Part shown: one piece after another, positions 6,147 to 8,698 of the stretch
How the letters are laid out: each line of letters starts with the position of its first letter
Position numbering within the stretch: position 1 is the stretch's first letter
Source: Bacteroidota bacterium
Lineage (GTDB): Bacteria > Bacteroidota > Ignavibacteria > UBA10030 > UBA8401
NCBI GenBank assembly: GCA_030824295.1
Contig: JAVBYA010000436.1
Coordinates: 1-8,698, forward strand
DNA length: 8,698 bases
Direction: 5' to 3'
Notes under the pieces: generated by a model
Told to the model about the DNA's origin: nothing
The model's input: the letters and a program-made list of their open reading frames with translations, nothing else
The model's database searches: none
Position numbers and translations under genes: made by a program

Positions 6147-8009
6147 TTACGCCTTCTCCTTCGGTTTCCCGAAGTACTCAATGACGAAATTGAACCGCGG
6201 GAAGAGCTTCGGCAGCCGGATGACGCTCAGGATCATCACTCCGATGGAGAGACGGTCGATCCAGGACGAGGTCGGCCAGCCGAGATGGATGGTGATCTTC
6301 TTATGCGGCAGTTCGTAGTCCAGTGCATACAGGATCTCCGTGATGCCCTGATAGATGGACTGGCTCTGACTGGCGAACCGGAAGTGGTTCTTTGCAACCT
6401 TCTCGGGTATCCCCTGCCGCGGATGGTACAGACTGATGAATGCGGAGGAGGAATCGTCCACCTGCGGTCCATGTTCTTTCGGACGGCGGAAGTAGATATG
6501 GAGATTGTCCGCTTCGGATTCGACCAGATGGAAGATCATGTTCAGCGGCTGGTCGGTCTGCTGGATCTCCTTGATCTCCGGCGCGCGCTTCCGTGCCACA
6601 CGGAGTCCGATAAGCAGGAACACTGCTGTCACGCTAGACCACATCAGTGTACCGTACGGTTTATTGTATCCCAGATAGATGAAACAACTGATGAGGACGA
6701 AGAAAATGATGAGCGTGCCGGTCCGGGAGGTATTGTATTCGCGGCTGTCCCGCGTCCCCATAGAATAGCGATAGATGAGCAGACACCCAATGTTGATGGA
6801 GAAGCTCGCAATGAGACCCAGCGCATACATCTGCGCGAGCATGTTCTGGCTGCCGCCGGTCAGATAGATGATGATGGTGTAAAAGAGACCGTTCGCGATG
6901 TGGATGCGGTAAAGGGACTGCCGGGAGTTCGTCTTGATGATCCAATGGAAGCCGTACCGGTGCGCGACCCGTTCCATCAGTTCACTCGATGCGATGTAGG
7001 CTGTGTTCACCGCCATCATCAGCAGGACGCTCGCAAGGATACCGACGATATACCCGAACGGCACCCCGCCGACCATCGTGGCGAATTGAGTGATGAGGTC
7101 GGTCTCGTGCTCCAGAATGTTGATATCGGAGGAGAGTACCACTGCTGCCAGCACAGGTGTGAAGATACCGGTGGTCACCGCAAGGAACAGGTATGCTTTG
7201 CTGACTTCCTTCCAGGACTGGACAAGACTGGCAGTCTGGACGACCGATTCGATACCGGAATACGCGAGGATACAGCTGGAGATACCGATGACGACAAAGA
7301 AGAAGGTATTGAAGAAACTGCCGTAATCCATCCCGATCGCAACATTCGAGAAGCTCTCCCCGATCACCTCCCAGTTGTGCCGCTCCAGATTGATGAAGCC
7401 GGCAGAGAGGAGGTTCATGAGGACGAACGCCGCAACGATGAAGATGATGAAGGTGAACTTCGCGTTCTCTTTGATGCCGATGATGTTCATTCCGGCAACG
7501 AACCAGATGATGCCGGCCTGCAGGAAGAACTTCCCGGTGTCCGACATCTGATAGAATGACATGCCGTTCTCCACCGCGCTGACGGTGGAGATACTGGCGG
7601 TGAGTACGTAGGTGACGATGATGGAGGCGACCGCCACGAACGAGACCGAAGGACCGAGCACCAGATAGGAGAAGGAATAGACCCCTCCCCCCTTGATGCC
7701 CCGGAACTCGAGGATCTCCGCGATCTCCACCATCCGCGAGGAGATGATGCGGATGAAGACCGAGGTGATGATGATGAATGCGATGGCATTCGTACCGATC
7801 ACGCGGAAGGCCTCGCTCGGCGCATAGAAGATCGACGTCAGCTCGTCCATCAGGGTGATGATAGCAACAGAGAGCCACGTGAGCCACCATTTCCCCTGCG
7901 CGAAGTAGGAGAGCAGGTCCTTCCGTGTGAAGAGATAAGCGAACCCTCCCAGCAACAGCAGGTTCACGACGATGAGCACGAGGAACGATGGGGTCAGGAA
8001 TTGGTCCAT
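6147..8009 (-). CDS. APC-superfamily amino acid permease-like transporter with soluble C-terminal tail
   Basis: This 620-residue membrane protein resembles APC-superfamily permeases, secondary transporters that usually move amino acids or related compounds; the substrate cannot be told. Roughly thirteen hydrophobic segments lie between residues 8 and 470 (for example 8-28, 71-89, 119-143, 161-179, 184-206, 232-252, 271-292, 316-338, 393-414, 430-447, 453-470). Family-like signatures are GIKGGGVYSFSY (104-115), similar to the APC GGxYxY region, and AYSGIESVVQTASLV (249-263), similar to the GxE segment of the sixth helix. From about 471 to 620 the chain is charged and not membrane-spanning, apart from a short hydrophobic patch near 587-599. 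I do not recognise this tail. The ATG at 8009 follows the queA stop by 8 nt without a clear Shine-Dalgarno, suggesting coupling. A transporter between queA and ispD has no obvious pathway logic. Transporter class fairly sure; exact family less so. Confidence 0.82.
   Translation of the reverse strand: MDQFLTPSFLVLIVVNLLLLGGFAYLFTRKDLLSYFAQGKWWLTWLSVAIITLMDELTSIFYAPSEAFRVIGTNAIAFIIITSVFIRIISSRMVEIAEILEFRGIKGGGVYSFSYLVLGPSVSFVAVASIIVTYVLTASISTVSAVENGMSFYQMSDTGKFFLQAGIIWFVAGMNIIGIKENAKFTFIIFIVAAFVLMNLLSAGFINLERHNWEVIGESFSNVAIGMDYGSFFNTFFFVVIGISSCILAYSGIESVVQTASLVQSWKEVSKAYLFLAVTTGIFTPVLAAVVLSSDINILEHETDLITQFATMVGGVPFGYIVGILASVLLMMAVNTAYIASSELMERVAHRYGFHWIIKTNSRQSLYRIHIANGLFYTIIIYLTGGSQNMLAQMYALGLIASFSINIGCLLIYRYSMGTRDSREYNTSRTGTLIIFFVLISCFIYLGYNKPYGTLMWSSVTAVFLLIGLRVARKRAPEIKEIQQTDQPLNMIFHLVESEADNLHIYFRRPKEHGPQVDDSSSAFISLYHPRQGIPEKVAKNHFRFASQSQSIYQGITEILYALDYELPHKKITIHLGWPTSSWIDRLSIGVMILSVIRLPKLFPRFNFVIEYFGKPKEKA
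6152..6161 (-). promoter_or_regulatory. ribosome binding site of ispD inside the permease gene
   Basis: The minus strand reads AAGGAGAAGG within the last codons of the permease (its Lys-Glu-Lys-Ala end). The nearer GAAGG ends 10 nt before the GTG at 6141, and AAGGAG lies 14 nt before it. This purine-rich stretch supports the GTG as the ispD start and suggests that ribosomes finishing the permease help translate ispD. Confidence 0.55.
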
Positions 8010-8017
8010 GGTCGTGA

Positions 8018-8698
8018 TTACAGGATGAGCATCGCGTCACCGTAACTGTAGAACCGGTAACCTTTCTTGATGGCATGCTTGTAGGCGCGCATCGTCAGAT
8101 CGTGTCCCGCAAAGGCAGCCACCAGCATCAGCAGCGTCGATTCCGGCATGTGGAAATTGGTGATCAGCCGGTCCGCGATCTTGAAATCGTACGGCGGGAA
8201 GATGAACTTGTCGGTCCATCCGCGCAGCGGCTTCAAATGTCCGTCCGTTGTCACACTGGACTCCACCGCGCGCATGGCGCTCGTGCCGACCACGCAGACC
8301 TTCTTTCGTCCGTCGATCGATTTGTTGACCAGTTTCACCGTCGGATCTTCCACCTGGAAGAACTCGGAATCCATCTTATGCTTCGTCAGGTCCTCCACTT
8401 CCACGGCACGGAACGTGCCGAGGCCGATATGCAGGGTGACCGGCGCGAAGCTCACGCCGCGCTTCTCCATCTTGCGCTGCAGCGCTTTGGTGAAGTGCAG
8501 ACCGGCGGTCGGAGCGGCCACCGCTCCCACCTTCTCCGCGAAGATGGTCTGATACGCTTCCTTGTCCTTCGGCGTCGGCTCGCGTTTGATGTACTGCGGC
8601 AGCGGCGTCAGTCCGATCTTGTCGATCACTTTGAAGAAATCGCCCGAATAGTTGAATCGGACGGTCCGGCCGCGGGAGGTGGTATTGTCGATCACTTC
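8018..8698 (-). CDS. queA: S-adenosylmethionine:tRNA ribosyltransferase-isomerase, partial
   Basis: QueA transfers and isomerises the ribose of AdoMet onto 7-aminomethyl-7-deazaguanine in tRNA, giving epoxyqueuosine at the wobble position of GUN-anticodon tRNAs. The frame is open through the right edge. The 226 visible residues are the C-terminal two thirds of a protein that is usually about 340-350 long. An in-frame GTG at 8695 is an internal Val (EVIDNTTSRGR), not the start. Hallmarks in fragment numbering: NTTSRGRTVRF (5-15), PLPQYIKR (32-39), GAVAAPTAGLHFT (58-70), HIGLGTFRAVE (90-100), VGTSAMRAVES (137-147), DKFIFPPYDFKIADRLITNF (163-182), HMPESTLLMLVAAFAG (183-198) and the ending YRFYSYGDAMLIL (214-226). 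VGTSAMRA is a variant of the more common VGTTxxR motif; otherwise nothing looks degenerate. The stop at 8018 lies 8 nt before the permease ATG. Confidence 0.97.
   Translation of the reverse strand, partial: EVIDNTTSRGRTVRFNYSGDFFKVIDKIGLTPLPQYIKREPTPKDKEAYQTIFAEKVGAVAAPTAGLHFTKALQRKMEKRGVSFAPVTLHIGLGTFRAVEVEDLTKHKMDSEFFQVEDPTVKLVNKSIDGRKKVCVVGTSAMRAVESSVTTDGHLKPLRGWTDKFIFPPYDFKIADRLITNFHMPESTLLMLVAAFAGHDLTMRAYKHAIKKGYRFYSYGDAMLIL

Noticed and set aside
6285..7559. Long open frame of 424 codons on the plus strand opposite the permease
   Set aside because: It is the antisense shadow of a GC-rich gene. Its translation is rich in Asp, His, Arg and Glu with no recognisable domain, while the opposite frame gives a clear membrane transporter.
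6982..8076. Second minus-strand frame of 364 codons overlapping the permease and the queA end
   Set aside because: The product is Arg- and His-rich low-complexity sequence typical of an out-of-frame reading, and it spans the boundary of two well-supported genes.
8693..8695. GTG as a possible start codon of queA
   Set aside because: It is the Val of the conserved EVIDNTTSRGR segment in the middle of QueA, and the frame stays open to the edge.

Overview
All eight recognisable genes lie on the minus strand and are read from the right edge to the left, so the text follows transcription order. Six genes are complete. queA is cut at the right edge and the carboxyltransferase gene at the left edge. 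No tRNA, rRNA, CRISPR array, transposase, phage gene or other sign of recent transfer was seen. The window reads as ordinary bacterial chromosome. GC content is moderately high, and base use looks uniform by eye. The lineage is probably the Bacteroidota/Chlorobiota/Ignavibacteriota group. This is inferred from protein style (for example the GSGNAGGTNVLR form of the PlsY motif) and from patchy Shine-Dalgarno signals. It is not demonstrated.

Right block (8698 to 5452): the C-terminal two thirds of queA (queuosine tRNA modification), a 620-residue APC-type permease with a soluble C-terminal tail, and ispD (MEP isoprenoid pathway). Gaps are 8 and 5 nt, and ispD uses a GTG start whose Shine-Dalgarno lies inside the permease gene, so this is probably one co-transcribed, translationally coupled unit. 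A 90-bp gap with a weak inverted repeat follows.

Middle block (5361 to 1966): plsY, gpsA and a signal-peptide-bearing YtcJ-like amidohydrolase, with gaps of 34 and 35 nt. GpsA makes sn-glycerol 3-phosphate and PlsY acylates it, so these two are consecutive steps of phospholipid synthesis. The amidohydrolase looks like an unrelated passenger. A hairpin overlapping its stop codon probably ends this unit.

The 181-bp gap at 1785-1965 looks like a transcription-unit boundary. In the minus direction it holds the terminator-like hairpin, a plausible -35/-10 pair with a 17-bp spacer, a perfect GGTCAC/GTGACC inverted repeat just past the predicted start site, and a further hairpin in the leader.

Left block (1784 to 1): an acyl-CoA dehydrogenase of the short-chain/short-branched catalytic type, followed by the N-terminal 192 residues of an acyl-CoA carboxylase carboxyltransferase most like methylcrotonyl-CoA carboxylase beta. 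Together they suggest branched-chain amino acid or short acyl-CoA catabolism. A perfect 15-bp AT-rich inverted repeat sits between them.

No clearly new biological system is visible. The observations most worth following are the 15-bp inverted repeat, the promoter/operator arrangement, the unrecognised C-terminal tail of the permease, and the mismatch between dehydrogenase type and carboxylase type in the left block.
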